Shown here: positions 43,695 through 50,910 of the stretch, piece by piece
Position numbering within the stretch: position 1 is the stretch's first letter
Layout of the letters: every line of letters begins with the position of its first letter
NCBI GenBank assembly: GCA_944392965.1
Contig: CALXYM010000002.1
Span: 186,001-250,000, forward strand
DNA length: 64,000 nt
Reading direction: 5' to 3'
Source: an uncultured Spirochaetaceae bacterium
GTDB lineage: Bacteria > Spirochaetota > Spirochaetia > Sphaerochaetales > Sphaerochaetaceae
Program-made: the position numbers and the translations under genes
Notes under the pieces: generated by a model
The model's input: the letters and a program-made list of their open reading frames with translations, nothing else
Database searches by the model: none
What the model was told of the DNA's origin: nothing

Positions 43695-44045
43695 ATGGCT
43701 AATTTTTATTTTTGTACAGAATGCGGAAACGTATTCACATCAATGCGTAAAAGCACTGTAAACTGCTGTGGACAGGAGTGGAAAGCACTGGAAGTAGCAG
43801 GAGAGCCAAATGAGAAACATCAGCTGGATGTTAAAGTTGAAAACGGAAAGAGAGTTTATACATCACATCACCCGCAGACAGCGGAACATTATTTCCCATT
43901 CATTGCATTCGTATGCAATTGCGGTACGATGAAGATCAGATACTACAAGCCGGAGGAAGAGGTTAAATTCTGCCTCGATGAGGATAAGCATGGAAAGCTG
44001 TACTGGTTCTGCAACCTGCACGGCCTGTACGAGATGGAAGTATAA
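43695..44045 (+). CDS. dfx: Desulfoferrodoxin, two-iron superoxide reductase
   Basis: A 116-aa superoxide reductase that converts superoxide to peroxide without making oxygen, a hallmark of anaerobes. The N-terminal desulforedoxin-type iron site is C7, C10, C24 and C25. The catalytic centre has E40-K41-H42, H59, H65, C106 and H109 (CNLHGLYEME), all family ligands. Extra cysteines C74 and C76 (VCNCG) and C93 are not needed for either site. AAGGAG precedes the ATG. It is divergent from a tetR gene. Confidence 0.93.
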   Translation: MANFYFCTECGNVFTSMRKSTVNCCGQEWKALEVAGEPNEKHQLDVKVENGKRVYTSHHPQTAEHYFPFIAFVCNCGTMKIRYYKPEEEVKFCLDEDKHGKLYWFCNLHGLYEMEV

Positions 44046-44065
44046 TCTTCTATAAGAGGATAGTT

Positions 44066-44093
44066 AAGCGGCTCGATGATGAGCCGCTTTTCT
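44066..44093 (+). terminator. Terminator of dfx
   Basis: The stem GCGGCTC/GAGCCGC (loop GATGAT) is followed by TTTTCTATT. It lies 20 nt past the dfx stop and just beyond the end of convergent argF. Confidence 0.85.
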
Positions 44094-44101
44094 ATTGAAT
44101 A

Positions 44102-45115
44102 TCAATAATCAAGTTTATCCGAAAGAGTTGCGACCATGACGGCCTTTATCGTGTGCATCCTGTTCTCTGCTTCATCGAATACGACGCTATGACTACTTCT
44201 GAATACCTCATCAGTAACCTCCATCTCCTTCAGCCCGAACTTCTGATAGACCTCTTTACCTATTGTTGTCTCAAGATCATGGAAAGAAGGAAGACAATGC
44301 TCGAAAAGAACATCCTTGTTCCCACTGGCCTTTAACAGGTCCATCGTCACCTGATAAGGTTTTAAGAGGTTTATCCTCTCTGCCATCTTATCCTCCTCTC
44401 CCATAGAGCACCAGATATCCGTATAGATGACATCAGCTCCTTTGACAGCCTCCATAGGATCACTTGTTATAAAAATAGATCCACCACTCTTTTCTGCATT
44501 CTTCTTACACTTCTCAAGAAGTTCAACATCAGGATTAAGACTCTCAGGGGTTGCCACGGAATAGGAAGCACCCAGGATTGAGCAGCCTATCATCAGGGCA
44601 TTTGCGACATTGTTCCTGCCATCGCCTATGTAGGCGAACTTCAGCTCCTCACTCTTTTTCCCCGTATGCTCCATGGCTGTCATCATATCAGCAAGAAACT
44701 GCGTCGGGTGATCGATATCCGTCAGTCCGTTCCAGACTGGAACCCCACTGTATTTTGCAAGATCTTCAACCGTTTTCTGCTCGTATCCCCTATATTCTAT
44801 GCCGTCATAAAGGCGACCGAGAACATTTGCCGTGTCCTCAAGACTCTCCTTCTTTCCCATCTGTGAATTTGTAAGAAAAGTGACAGAGGCGCCCTCATCA
44901 TAAGCGGCAACCTCGAATGAGCATCTCGTTCTCGTACTGGTCTTGTCAAAAAGAAGCACGATGTTCTTTCCTTCTAGAAGTTTTCCATCAACCTCTTTCA
45001 CATGGCTGAGCCCCTTTTTCTTCGCCTTTAATGCGAATGAAAGCGAGAGCAGATATTCAATCTCCTCCTTGGTGTAATCAAGAAGCGTAAGAAAGCTCTT
45101 TCCCTTTAAATTCAT
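44102..45115 (-). CDS. argF: Ornithine carbamoyltransferase
   Basis: A 337-aa enzyme converting ornithine and carbamoyl phosphate to citrulline. Motifs are STRTRCSFE for carbamoyl phosphate, HPTQ, and HCLPSFHD in the ornithine loop. GGAGG directly before the ATG at 45115 decides the start ([16 protein letters not shown]); a longer frame begins 21 nt upstream. No arginine-pathway genes are adjacent. It could be anabolic (argF) or part of arginine deiminase catabolism (arcB); sequence alone does not settle this. Confidence 0.94.
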   Translation of the reverse strand: MNLKGKSFLTLLDYTKEEIEYLLSLSFALKAKKKGLSHVKEVDGKLLEGKNIVLLFDKTSTRTRCSFEVAAYDEGASVTFLTNSQMGKKESLEDTANVLGRLYDGIEYRGYEQKTVEDLAKYSGVPVWNGLTDIDHPTQFLADMMTAMEHTGKKSEELKFAYIGDGRNNVANALMIGCSILGASYSVATPESLNPDVELLEKCKKNAEKSGGSIFITSDPMEAVKGADVIYTDIWCSMGEEDKMAERINLLKPYQVTMDLLKASGNKDVLFEHCLPSFHDLETTIGKEVYQKFGLKEMEVTDEVFRSSHSVVFDEAENRMHTIKAVMVATLSDKLDY

Positions 45116-45137
45116 AAGACCTCCGAAACGTAGCACA

Positions 45138-45166
45138 ATATTACATATTTATGCATTTATAGTCAA
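45138..45166 (-). promoter_or_regulatory. Promoter of argF
   Basis: Minus-strand TTGACT (45161-45166) and TAATAT (45138-45143) are 17 bp apart. The leader is about 16-20 nt and contains the GGAGG ribosome-binding site. Confidence 0.75.
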
Positions 45167-45180
45167 GTATTATTGTATTT

Positions 45181-46602
45181 TTATTCAATTCTATTGATAT
45201 TATCACTACTTAGAGGAATATCTATACCATCGCTCTCATCACTTAGCTCTATATTCTGCAGTTTCTGTGATATCATGGTATTTCTTTTAATAACCGCATC
45301 TATCCTTCTTCCAGCCGTTCCTATGGCATTCTGAGTCTGTAAAAGTTCTTCTGAGAACTTGGCCATAAGGGTCTTTATCTTCGCGAAAAGATCCCTTACC
45401 TCCTTAGTCTTTTTCTCTATCTGAAGTGTTCTGAATCCCATTCCTAGGCTTATAAGAAGAGCTGAGAATGTCGTTGGACCACTGATTATCACCTTATAAC
45501 GGTTCTGAATACCATCTACATAACCAGGATCCCTAAGCAGTTCAGCATAGAGGCTCTCGGTAGGAACGAAGAGAATTGCAAAATCCGTGGTACGCGGAGG
45601 ATTTATATATTTCTCCGATATCTCCTGTGCCTCCTTTCTAACCCGCTCCCTCAGTGCCTTCAGTGCCAGGCGGACAGCTTCATCATCCCCATTATTCACA
45701 GCATCGACATAACGCTCATAATCCTCCTTGGGAAATTTCGAATCGATGGGGATATACACCTCTCCGTCATCTTTTCCAGGAAGCCGAACGGCAAACTCGA
45801 CGACCTCCTGACTCTTAATCCTCGGATGGAAATTCTTCACATACTGTTCGGGAGACAGGATATCAGAGAGGATGGCCTCGACCTGTACTTCACCCCACAC
45901 GCCTCTGCTCTTGACATTGCCGAAGATCTTATTAAGATCGCTGACATCCCTGCTGAGCTTATTTATTTCCCCAAGGGCGGAGCGCAGCTGGTCAAGATTA
46001 TTCGATACCAGTTTAAAACTTTCAGTAAGTCGGAGCTCAAGTGTACTCTGAAGTTTCTCGTCAACTGTCTTTCTCATCTCCTCCAGTTTTTTCTCGTTAT
46101 CAGACCTTATCTTCTCCATATCAGAGCGGACAAGGGAGACCAAAGTCTTTGTCTGCTCTGCAATATTGATTATACTTTTCTCATTTTCAGCTCTGATCTT
46201 CTCGAACTCTGTCTGAAGGCTCTTGGCAAATGCTTCAAGTTCACTCTTTGAAGCCAGTTTCAAATCCATAAGGGAAGATGAGAGTTTGTCACTCATAGAA
46301 GAAAGGGATGTATTCAACCCCTTCGTCTGTGCATCGCTCTGTGCATAGAGATTCTTTGCAGAAGAAAGGGAAGAGTCCAGCGATTTTTCAAGATAGGCTG
46401 TGACCTCTCTCCTGAATTCACTGTTTTCCCGTTCAATACTTTCGAACTCACGTGCTATGAAATTCTCAAGGGATGTAAAGTCCACCTTACCATTCCCTTC
46501 CATAGCTTTTCTCCTTTTTGATGCAGTGACAAGAGAGATGATAAGGGAGAGTACCAAGAGGAGGTTTACCGCCACAAGTGTTAAAATGAGTGACTCCATC
46601 AT
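45181..46602 (-). CDS. rmuC: DNA recombination protein RmuC
   Basis: A 473-aa protein with an N-terminal membrane anchor (LILTLVAVNLLLVLSLIISL). A long coiled coil follows (about residues 45-220), then the RmuC domain, with GNVKSRGVWGEVQVEAILSD and IPIDSKFPKEDYERYVDAVN. The latter is a PD-(D/E)XK-like nuclease motif. RmuC limits inversions at short inverted repeats in E. coli. Its ATG overlaps the stop of the upstream epimerase-like gene (ATGATGG), so they form an operon. Confidence 0.93.
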   Translation of the reverse strand: MMESLILTLVAVNLLLVLSLIISLVTASKRRKAMEGNGKVDFTSLENFIAREFESIERENSEFRREVTAYLEKSLDSSLSSAKNLYAQSDAQTKGLNTSLSSMSDKLSSSLMDLKLASKSELEAFAKSLQTEFEKIRAENEKSIINIAEQTKTLVSLVRSDMEKIRSDNEKKLEEMRKTVDEKLQSTLELRLTESFKLVSNNLDQLRSALGEINKLSRDVSDLNKIFGNVKSRGVWGEVQVEAILSDILSPEQYVKNFHPRIKSQEVVEFAVRLPGKDDGEVYIPIDSKFPKEDYERYVDAVNNGDDEAVRLALKALRERVRKEAQEISEKYINPPRTTDFAILFVPTESLYAELLRDPGYVDGIQNRYKVIISGPTTFSALLISLGMGFRTLQIEKKTKEVRDLFAKIKTLMAKFSEELLQTQNAIGTAGRRIDAVIKRNTMISQKLQNIELSDESDGIDIPLSSDNINRIE

Positions 46603-47462
46603 TCAATCTCCACCGTGATCCCATGCTTTGCAGAAGATCCAGGCTCAAGACTCAGGTAGTCACTCTTCTTCTCCAGATCCATTATGACACCGTCAGGGCC
46701 AGGCATGCTGGACCAGGGCTCAATGCATAAAAACGGAGCATCGCTTTTCATGGGATGCCAGATTCCAAGATATGGGAAACCGTCATATGAGACAGTAAGA
46801 GATGCCGGGGATTTATCACTTTTCAGTACGACATGTTTTCCAGTCCCCGTCAAAACGATTGCATCATTATCAAATAGCCCATGTGTAAGCATTATCCTAT
46901 TCTTGTTTAAAGGATTTACCTCCCTTTTACCTGAATCCAAGAAAACGGAAGAGAATACAGCTCTCATGACATTTCCTGCATCTGGGAACCAAAGATAATA
47001 GTCCTCGAACTGCAATCCAGCAGAAAGAGGAATCTTGAAACCAGGATGGAATCCAATGGCATACGGCATGGGACGGTCTGAACCATTCTCGATGTACGCA
47101 CTCATCTCCAATCGGTTCTCATCAAGGCGGTAAATCATCTTGAAGGTAAGGGGAAAAGGATAGCTCTTGTCCTCTCCAGAGAAAGAGAATACGACATGAT
47201 CAGCTCCTTTATCCTCTACGGAGAAATCTGTCACGGAAACAAAACCATGCTTCTCCGCATCAAAAGTCCTTCCCCTGTAGGTGTATTTCTGATCCTTCAT
47301 TCGACCTATGAACGGAAAGAGCACAGGACTGTGCTTCTTCCAGTACGCAGGATCCCCATCCCAGAGGTACTCCACACCATTCTTCTTCGAGAAAATACGG
47401 ATAAGCTCCGCACCCCTTTCATTGATCTCCACTATAAGATATTCGTTTTCAATTCTTTCCAT
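46599..47462 (-). CDS. Aldose 1-epimerase family protein (LacX-like)
   Basis: A galactose mutarotase-fold protein, about 287 aa from MERIENEYLIVEINERGAEL. LacX-like features include GDPAYWKKHSPVLFPFIGRM, EKHGFV and AIGFHPGF with the likely catalytic histidine. It interconverts anomers of sugars or sugar phosphates; substrate unknown. A longer frame begins at 47507, but the start at 47462 fits the family. TAGAAT ends 7 nt upstream of it, so the mRNA is probably leaderless. It is upstream of and overlaps rmuC. Confidence 0.85.
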   Translation of the reverse strand: MERIENEYLIVEINERGAELIRIFSKKNGVEYLWDGDPAYWKKHSPVLFPFIGRMKDQKYTYRGRTFDAEKHGFVSVTDFSVEDKGADHVVFSFSGEDKSYPFPLTFKMIYRLDENRLEMSAYIENGSDRPMPYAIGFHPGFKIPLSAGLQFEDYYLWFPDAGNVMRAVFSSVFLDSGKREVNPLNKNRIMLTHGLFDNDAIVLTGTGKHVVLKSDKSPASLTVSYDGFPYLGIWHPMKSDAPFLCIEPWSSMPGPDGVIMDLEKKSDYLSLEPGSSAKHGITVEIE

Positions 47463-47537
47463 ACTGATTATTCTAGCATGAAAAGCCTTTTTTTCATCAT
47501 CACTCATTCAATTGCAGGGAAGAAACATGGAGACAAC

Positions 47538-47571
47538 AAAAAAAGGGCATGGTAAGATATACCACACCCTT
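47538..47571 (-). terminator. Terminator of metQ
   Basis: On the minus strand AAGGGTGTGGTA pairs with TACCATGCCCTT (one internal mismatch), followed by seven T residues. It lies 20 nt past the metQ stop. Confidence 0.92.
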
Positions 47572-47590
47572 AGAATGCTGAAAACTGGAA

Positions 47591-48400
47591 TCAGTCTACG
47601 AGGATAACCTCTCCATTCGGATATCTCTCGCTCACGTAATCTCTTACCTCATCGCTCTTCAAAGCGTTTACAAGAGCCAGAATGGCAGGATTAGTCTCAT
47701 TTCCGGACTTCACTGCAATGACATTCACATAAGGGCTGTCCGCACCTTCAACATAGAGGCCGTCACGGGTAGCGATAAGGCCAGCAGGGATTGCATAGTT
47801 ACCATTGATGACTGCGCCATCAACATCTTCCATGATTCTTGGGAGGGTAGCAGCCTCGATTTCTCTGAACCTGAGATTCTTAGGATTCTCTACAATATCC
47901 TGAGGAACAGCTTCCAGACCGGCATCATCCGCAAGCTTTATAAGTCCAGCTGACTGCAGAAGGAGAAGAGCCCTTCCCTCGTTCGTCGGATCATTAGGAA
48001 TTGCAATCATTGCTCCATCCGGAATGTCCTCGATCGCGGAATACTTGGTTGAATAGAGAGCAAGAGGTTCAATGTGAATACCACCAGCACTTACAAGATC
48101 ATATCCGCGCTCCGCATTAAAACTCTCAAGATACGGAAGATGCTGGAAATAGTTTGCATCGATTTCACCTGCCTCTAGAGCCTCATTCGGTGTGACATAA
48201 TCGGTGAATTCTACAACCTCAAGGGTATATCCCTCCTCTGCCAGATCATCCACGACAAGATTAAGAAGAACACCATGAGGATCTGGAGTCGCACCTACCC
48301 TGATCGTGTCCGTGATTTCCCTTGTCTCATTCGCCCCCTGGGCAAAAACAAATGAAGTCAAAGCAACTAAAACTAAAAGAGTAACGAATATCTTTCTCAT
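47591..48400 (-). CDS. metQ: MetQ/NlpA-type methionine-binding protein
   Basis: A 269-aa periplasmic binding protein of the methionine ABC importer. Family features are IRVGATPDPHGVLLN, EIDANYFQHLPYLESFN and the C-terminal VNALKSDEVRDYV. The signal peptide ends SFVFAQGANE with no cysteine, so unlike most relatives it would not be lipidated. No metN or metI gene is adjacent. The ribosome-binding site AAGGAGAG (48405-48412) can pair with a segment inside an upstream methionine-rich leader ORF. Confidence 0.92.
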   Translation of the reverse strand: MRKIFVTLLVLVALTSFVFAQGANETREITDTIRVGATPDPHGVLLNLVVDDLAEEGYTLEVVEFTDYVTPNEALEAGEIDANYFQHLPYLESFNAERGYDLVSAGGIHIEPLALYSTKYSAIEDIPDGAMIAIPNDPTNEGRALLLLQSAGLIKLADDAGLEAVPQDIVENPKNLRFREIEAATLPRIMEDVDGAVINGNYAIPAGLIATRDGLYVEGADSPYVNVIAVKSGNETNPAILALVNALKSDEVRDYVSERYPNGEVILVD

Positions 48401-48412
48401 CTTTCTCTCCTT

Positions 48413-48561
48413 ATGATGGATAATTAAAATTTAACAGGATGAAAATCCTTACATTAAGTTACGAAAATATAGATGTGCCTGATTTAGATATGAATATATT
48501 ATGCCCTGCCGGGCATCATCATGGAGAGCATGTGCATGTAGAATCTGTTGAAAAAAGTCAT
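48413..48561 (-). promoter_or_regulatory. Candidate methionine-responsive leader of metQ
   Basis: The mRNA segment CUCUCCAUGAUG inside the leader ORF (48517-48528) is complementary to CAUCAUAAGGAGAG at the metQ ribosome-binding site (48405-48418). The pairing gives 12 base pairs with a 2-nt AA bulge. It would hide the metQ Shine-Dalgarno. A ribosome stalled on the Met codons that overlap this segment would free it. A short TGCCC/GGGCA hairpin (48502-48515) covers the leader's last codons. No SAM or T-box riboswitch is seen. Confidence 0.55.
48499..48561 (-). CDS. Methionine-rich leader peptide upstream of metQ
   Basis: A 20-codon ORF, MTFFNRFYMHMLSMMMPGRA, with six methionines, three of them consecutive at residues 14-16. 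GAGGAAG precedes the ATG, and a promoter of good quality lies 33 nt upstream. The last codons form a hairpin. It ends 98 nt before metQ. The composition, position and complementarity to the metQ ribosome-binding site argue that it is a regulatory leader peptide sensing methionine supply. Translation has not been shown. Confidence 0.6.
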   Translation of the reverse strand: MTFFNRFYMHMLSMMMPGRA

Positions 48562-48593
48562 CTTCCTCACTCTCCTTACCTTTTGATGAGTCC

Positions 48594-48622
48594 AATATAT
48601 CCTAAAAAAATACATTGTTCAA
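48594..48622 (-). promoter_or_regulatory. Promoter of the metQ transcript
   Basis: Minus-strand TTGAAC (48617-48622) and TATATT (48594-48599) are 17 bp apart. The start near 48588 gives a leader of about 190 nt before metQ, including the short methionine-rich ORF. Confidence 0.75.
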
Positions 48623-48700
48623 TGCGACAAGATGAAAAGTTTCCATTTTTCTTAAAATGTTTTTTGCTTCAAAAATAGAGAACATACGGTTATTCACTGC

Positions 48701-48744
48701 AAAAAACAGGCATGAGACAGGGATACACAGATCCTGTTCATGCC
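48701..48744 (-). terminator. Intrinsic terminator upstream of the metQ unit
   Basis: On the minus strand GGCATGAACAGG pairs with CCTGTCTCATGCC (one bulge), followed by TGTTTTTT. It would end transcripts coming from the cupin gene and the deleted IS element, and so insulate metQ. Confidence 0.85.
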
Positions 48745-48775
48745 AATGCGATATCTGAATTTCCTAAGAAAAAGG

Positions 48776-48989
48776 GTGAACTACCCACACTTAAGAAGAG
48801 CGGGCTTCCGGCTTCAGTGCCAGCTGCTTGCTCAGGAAAACCTGCTCAAGTCTTACGTTAGCTCCACCGGAGTACATATGCGTCCCACATACGTGCAGAG
48901 ATTTTCCTGCCCTGCAAGCAGCTAATTGAAGTATACCTTACGATTCATCTCCATTCTATAGAGATATGGTGTCTTCTCGATATTTTTTG
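48776..48989 (-). mobile_element. Internally deleted IS200/IS605-type element (both ends kept)
   Basis: A 214-nt relic on the minus strand. Its left end (GAGAAGACACC..., GGAGATGAATC) aligns with the left end of the tnpB element at 49458 (AAGAAGACTCC..., GGAGATGAATT). Its right part aligns with the 3' end of that tnpB gene and right end: TGCACGtatGTGGGACGCA against TGCACGcttGCGGGACGCA, then CTCCGGtGGAGC against CTCCGGaGGAGC, and finally GTAGTTCAC. The tnpB body is deleted. The right part corresponds to where an omega (guide) RNA would be made. It is flanked 5' by TTTAT (48990-48994), as is the full element, and sits 11 nt after the cupin stop. Confidence 0.75.
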
Positions 48990-49000
48990 ATAAAGTTTGT

Positions 49001-49402
49001 TTACAGAGCGTTATAAGAGACGTCATCAACCTCTTCAAGCCACTCGTTCCTAGTGTTCTCTCCAGGAACTTCGATTGCAAGATGGGTAAACCAGGAATCC
49101 TTCTTGGCTCCGTGCCAGTGTTTGACTCCAGCAGGGATTACGACAACATCCCCCCTCTTCAGGCTCTGGGCGGGCTTTCCCCATTCCTGATACCAGCCCT
49201 CGCCGTCGGTACAGAGGAGAATCTGGCCACCACCCTTCGCGGCATGGTGAATGTGCCAGTTGTTCCTGCACCCAGGTTCAAATGTCACATTACCAACGGA
49301 TACTCCCTCTGTTGTGAGCATATTCAGATAGCTCTGTCCCTTGAAATATTTTGCAAACGCCTCGTTCGCTTCTCCTACAGGGAAAACAGGTTTAAAATCC
49401 AT
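49001..49402 (-). CDS. Cupin domain protein
   Basis: A 133-aa single-cupin protein. Likely metal ligands are H50, H52 (WHIHH), Q60 and H95 (GVKHWHG), with the second motif in GDVVVIPAGVKHWHGAKKDS. This subfamily often accompanies carboxymuconolactone decarboxylase-like proteins. AGGAG precedes the start. It was probably the last gene of the tetR-flavodoxin-CMD operon, but a tnpB element now lies between it and the CMD gene. It is flanked on the other side by a deleted element. Confidence 0.88.
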   Translation of the reverse strand: MDFKPVFPVGEANEAFAKYFKGQSYLNMLTTEGVSVGNVTFEPGCRNNWHIHHAAKGGGQILLCTDGEGWYQEWGKPAQSLKRGDVVVIPAGVKHWHGAKKDSWFTHLAIEVPGENTRNEWLEEVDDVSYNAL

Positions 49403-49524
49403 ATTAAAATCTCCTATTCTTATGTTATTTAGTATTTTTCTCCGAAGCCTTTTTTATCATAGAATCGGCAAGAAGACTCCATCCTCTACAGGGTGGAGAT
49501 GAATTGCCAAATGGACATGACATA

Positions 49525-49553
49525 TTGCTGATCTTAACCCGATATGATACAAT
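49525..49553 (+). promoter_or_regulatory. Promoter of tnpB
   Basis: TTGCTG (49525-49530) and TACAAT (49548-49553) are 17 bp apart. The -10 ends 5 nt before the ATG at 49559, so the mRNA would be nearly or fully leaderless. Confidence 0.6.
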
Positions 49554-49558
49554 AAATT

Positions 49559-50890
49559 ATGGATGGATCAGCATGCATCGAGAAGAATAGTGTCATCAAG
49601 GAGCATGGCAAAGAAACCCGCATCCGTCACGCTTCGATGCGTCCTGTTGTCATTGAAATGAAGCTTGACCTGAAATGCCTTAACAAGGCAGAACATGAAA
49701 AGCTCTGGCACTACTTCACCCAGTGCCGATGGCTGTGCAATTACCTCATTTCACTTTCAGGTGACGATTTCAAAATATTCAATACGAAAACAAGAGACAT
49801 CACATCCCTGGATAAGGAAGGCAATCCTGTTGAACGTCAGCTTACAATGCCTGCCAAGTTCATCCAGGCGGTATATTCATCCATCAAGCAGGATATGACA
49901 TCCCTTGCCGCAAAGCGTGAGAAGACAGGAAAGAAGAACGGTAAGCTGAAGTTCAGAAGCGAATACAATGCAATAGAACTTAATCAGTATGGGAACACCC
50001 ACTGGATCTGCTATGGCAATGATGGAAACAGGAATGGGAAGTACCGGAATACAGTTCACATCTCAGGTATCAAACGGCCCATAAGGGTGTTCGGAATGGA
50101 ACAGATTCCTCCAGATGCGGAATTCGCAAATGCAAAGCTTGTGAAGAGGCCGTCAGGGATATACCTGATGCTGACATGCTATATACCGGAAAGCAAAGGG
50201 AAATCAGAGTCAGAGGATAAACCGTCAATTGGTCTCGACTTCGGCATCAAGACGACAATAACGACCTCCGAAGGAGAGAAGATCGACATAACAGTCCGAG
50301 AACCGGAACGCCTCAAGGGCCTGCAGAAGAAGTTCGCCCGCCAGAAGAAGGGTTCCAGGGGCTGGTATGATACGAGACATCTCATCAGGAGAGAATATGA
50401 GAAGCTTGCCAATAAGAGGAGGGCAAAGGCCAATCAGGCATACCATGACATCACGAAAGGGAGAAAGCTTATCGTCATCCAGGATGAGAATATCAAGGGA
50501 TGGCATAAGGGACTGTTTGGAAGACAGGTGCAGAACAGCGCGCTCGGTACTCTGAAAGCGAAGCTCATTGCAAATCCCAATGTGCTTGTTGTCGACAGGT
50601 TCTTCCCTTCGACGAAGATGTGCCCCAGATGCGGGGACATCAATGAAGGCATCACGCTATCTGACAGGATATTCACCTGCGGGTGCGGATACAGTGAAGA
50701 TCGTGATGTGAAAAGTGCAAAAACACTGCTTCTTGCAGGAGAGCATGAAATGTCCTGCACGCTTGCGGGACGCAAGTGTCCTCCGGAGGAGCGGAAATCA
50801 GCCTTCTATACCTCGTATGAGATATGGGAGCATTCTGCGAGACGCCCTGAGAAGGGAAAGAGCCCGGAAGCTCCATCCTCTAAGCGTTAG
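49559..50890 (+). CDS. tnpB: TnpB, RNA-guided endonuclease of an IS200/IS605 element
   Basis: A 443-aa TnpB. The RuvC-like catalytic residues are present: D227 in GLDFG, E310 in VIQDEN, and the DRD at 381-383 in CGYSEDRDVKSAKTLLLA. A zinc ribbon is formed by C355, C358, C374 and C376. TnpB proteins use an RNA from the element's right end to cut target DNA next to a short motif and so help the element persist. The N-terminal 27 residues before MRPVVIEMKLDLKC may not be translated. The C-terminal 40 residues overlap the right-end RNA region, and the stop codon lies inside the right-end hairpin. It appears intact. Confidence 0.92.
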   Translation: MDGSACIEKNSVIKEHGKETRIRHASMRPVVIEMKLDLKCLNKAEHEKLWHYFTQCRWLCNYLISLSGDDFKIFNTKTRDITSLDKEGNPVERQLTMPAKFIQAVYSSIKQDMTSLAAKREKTGKKNGKLKFRSEYNAIELNQYGNTHWICYGNDGNRNGKYRNTVHISGIKRPIRVFGMEQIPPDAEFANAKLVKRPSGIYLMLTCYIPESKGKSESEDKPSIGLDFGIKTTITTSEGEKIDITVREPERLKGLQKKFARQKKGSRGWYDTRHLIRREYEKLANKRRAKANQAYHDITKGRKLIVIQDENIKGWHKGLFGRQVQNSALGTLKAKLIANPNVLVVDRFFPSTKMCPRCGDINEGITLSDRIFTCGCGYSEDRDVKSAKTLLLAGEHEMSCTLAGRKCPPEERKSAFYTSYEIWEHSARRPEKGKSPEAPSSKR

Positions 50891-50910
50891 CGAAGGATGG
50901 AGTAGTTCAC
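50871..50910 (+). repeat. Right-end hairpin of the tnpB element
   Basis: An 8-bp stem, CTCCATCC/GGATGGAG, with an inner CTAA-GCG-TTAG dyad, then TAGTTCAC at the terminus. It contains the tnpB stop codon, and on the other strand the stop codon now used by the CMD gene. The bases just outside (AAGACCGGACTT) would be the guide portion of an omega RNA made from this copy. Confidence 0.75.

Larger units (their letters stand above)
49458..50910 (+). mobile_element. IS200/IS605-family element carrying tnpB only
   Basis: A 1453-bp element with no tnpA. The left end has the hairpin CTCCATCC/GGGTGGAG (49477-49498). The right end has CTCCATCC/GGATGGAG (50871-50902) followed by TAGTTCAC. Both hairpins share CTCCATCCTCTA. 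The left boundary follows TTTAT (49453-49457), and no target duplication is seen, as expected for this family. It is inserted within the 3' end of the CMD gene. Boundaries are inferred from the deleted copy at 48776-48989 and from restoring the interrupted gene in frame. Confidence 0.8.

Noticed and set aside
45138-45180. ArgR box in the argF promoter
   Set aside because: The spacer has AT-rich partial palindromes (ATGCATAAATATG), but the match to ARG boxes is too weak to claim.
48401-48600. SAM riboswitch upstream of metQ
   Set aside because: The conserved SAM-I core (GAGGG...GCCC...GGCAACC pattern) is not present in the leader.
48439-48678. 79-codon ORF on the plus strand with a His-rich HHHGEHVHVE stretch
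   Set aside because: The His codons are the complement of the Met codons of the leader peptide on the other strand. There is no ribosome-binding site or family match.
48740-48925. 61-codon ORF on the plus strand
   Set aside because: It is antisense to the deleted IS element and its terminator; composition is not protein-like.
48776-50910. Composite transposon carrying the cupin gene
   Set aside because: Two IS605-type ends flank the gene, but this family does not move as composites with inverted copies. The cupin gene also fits the native operon once the tnpB element is removed.
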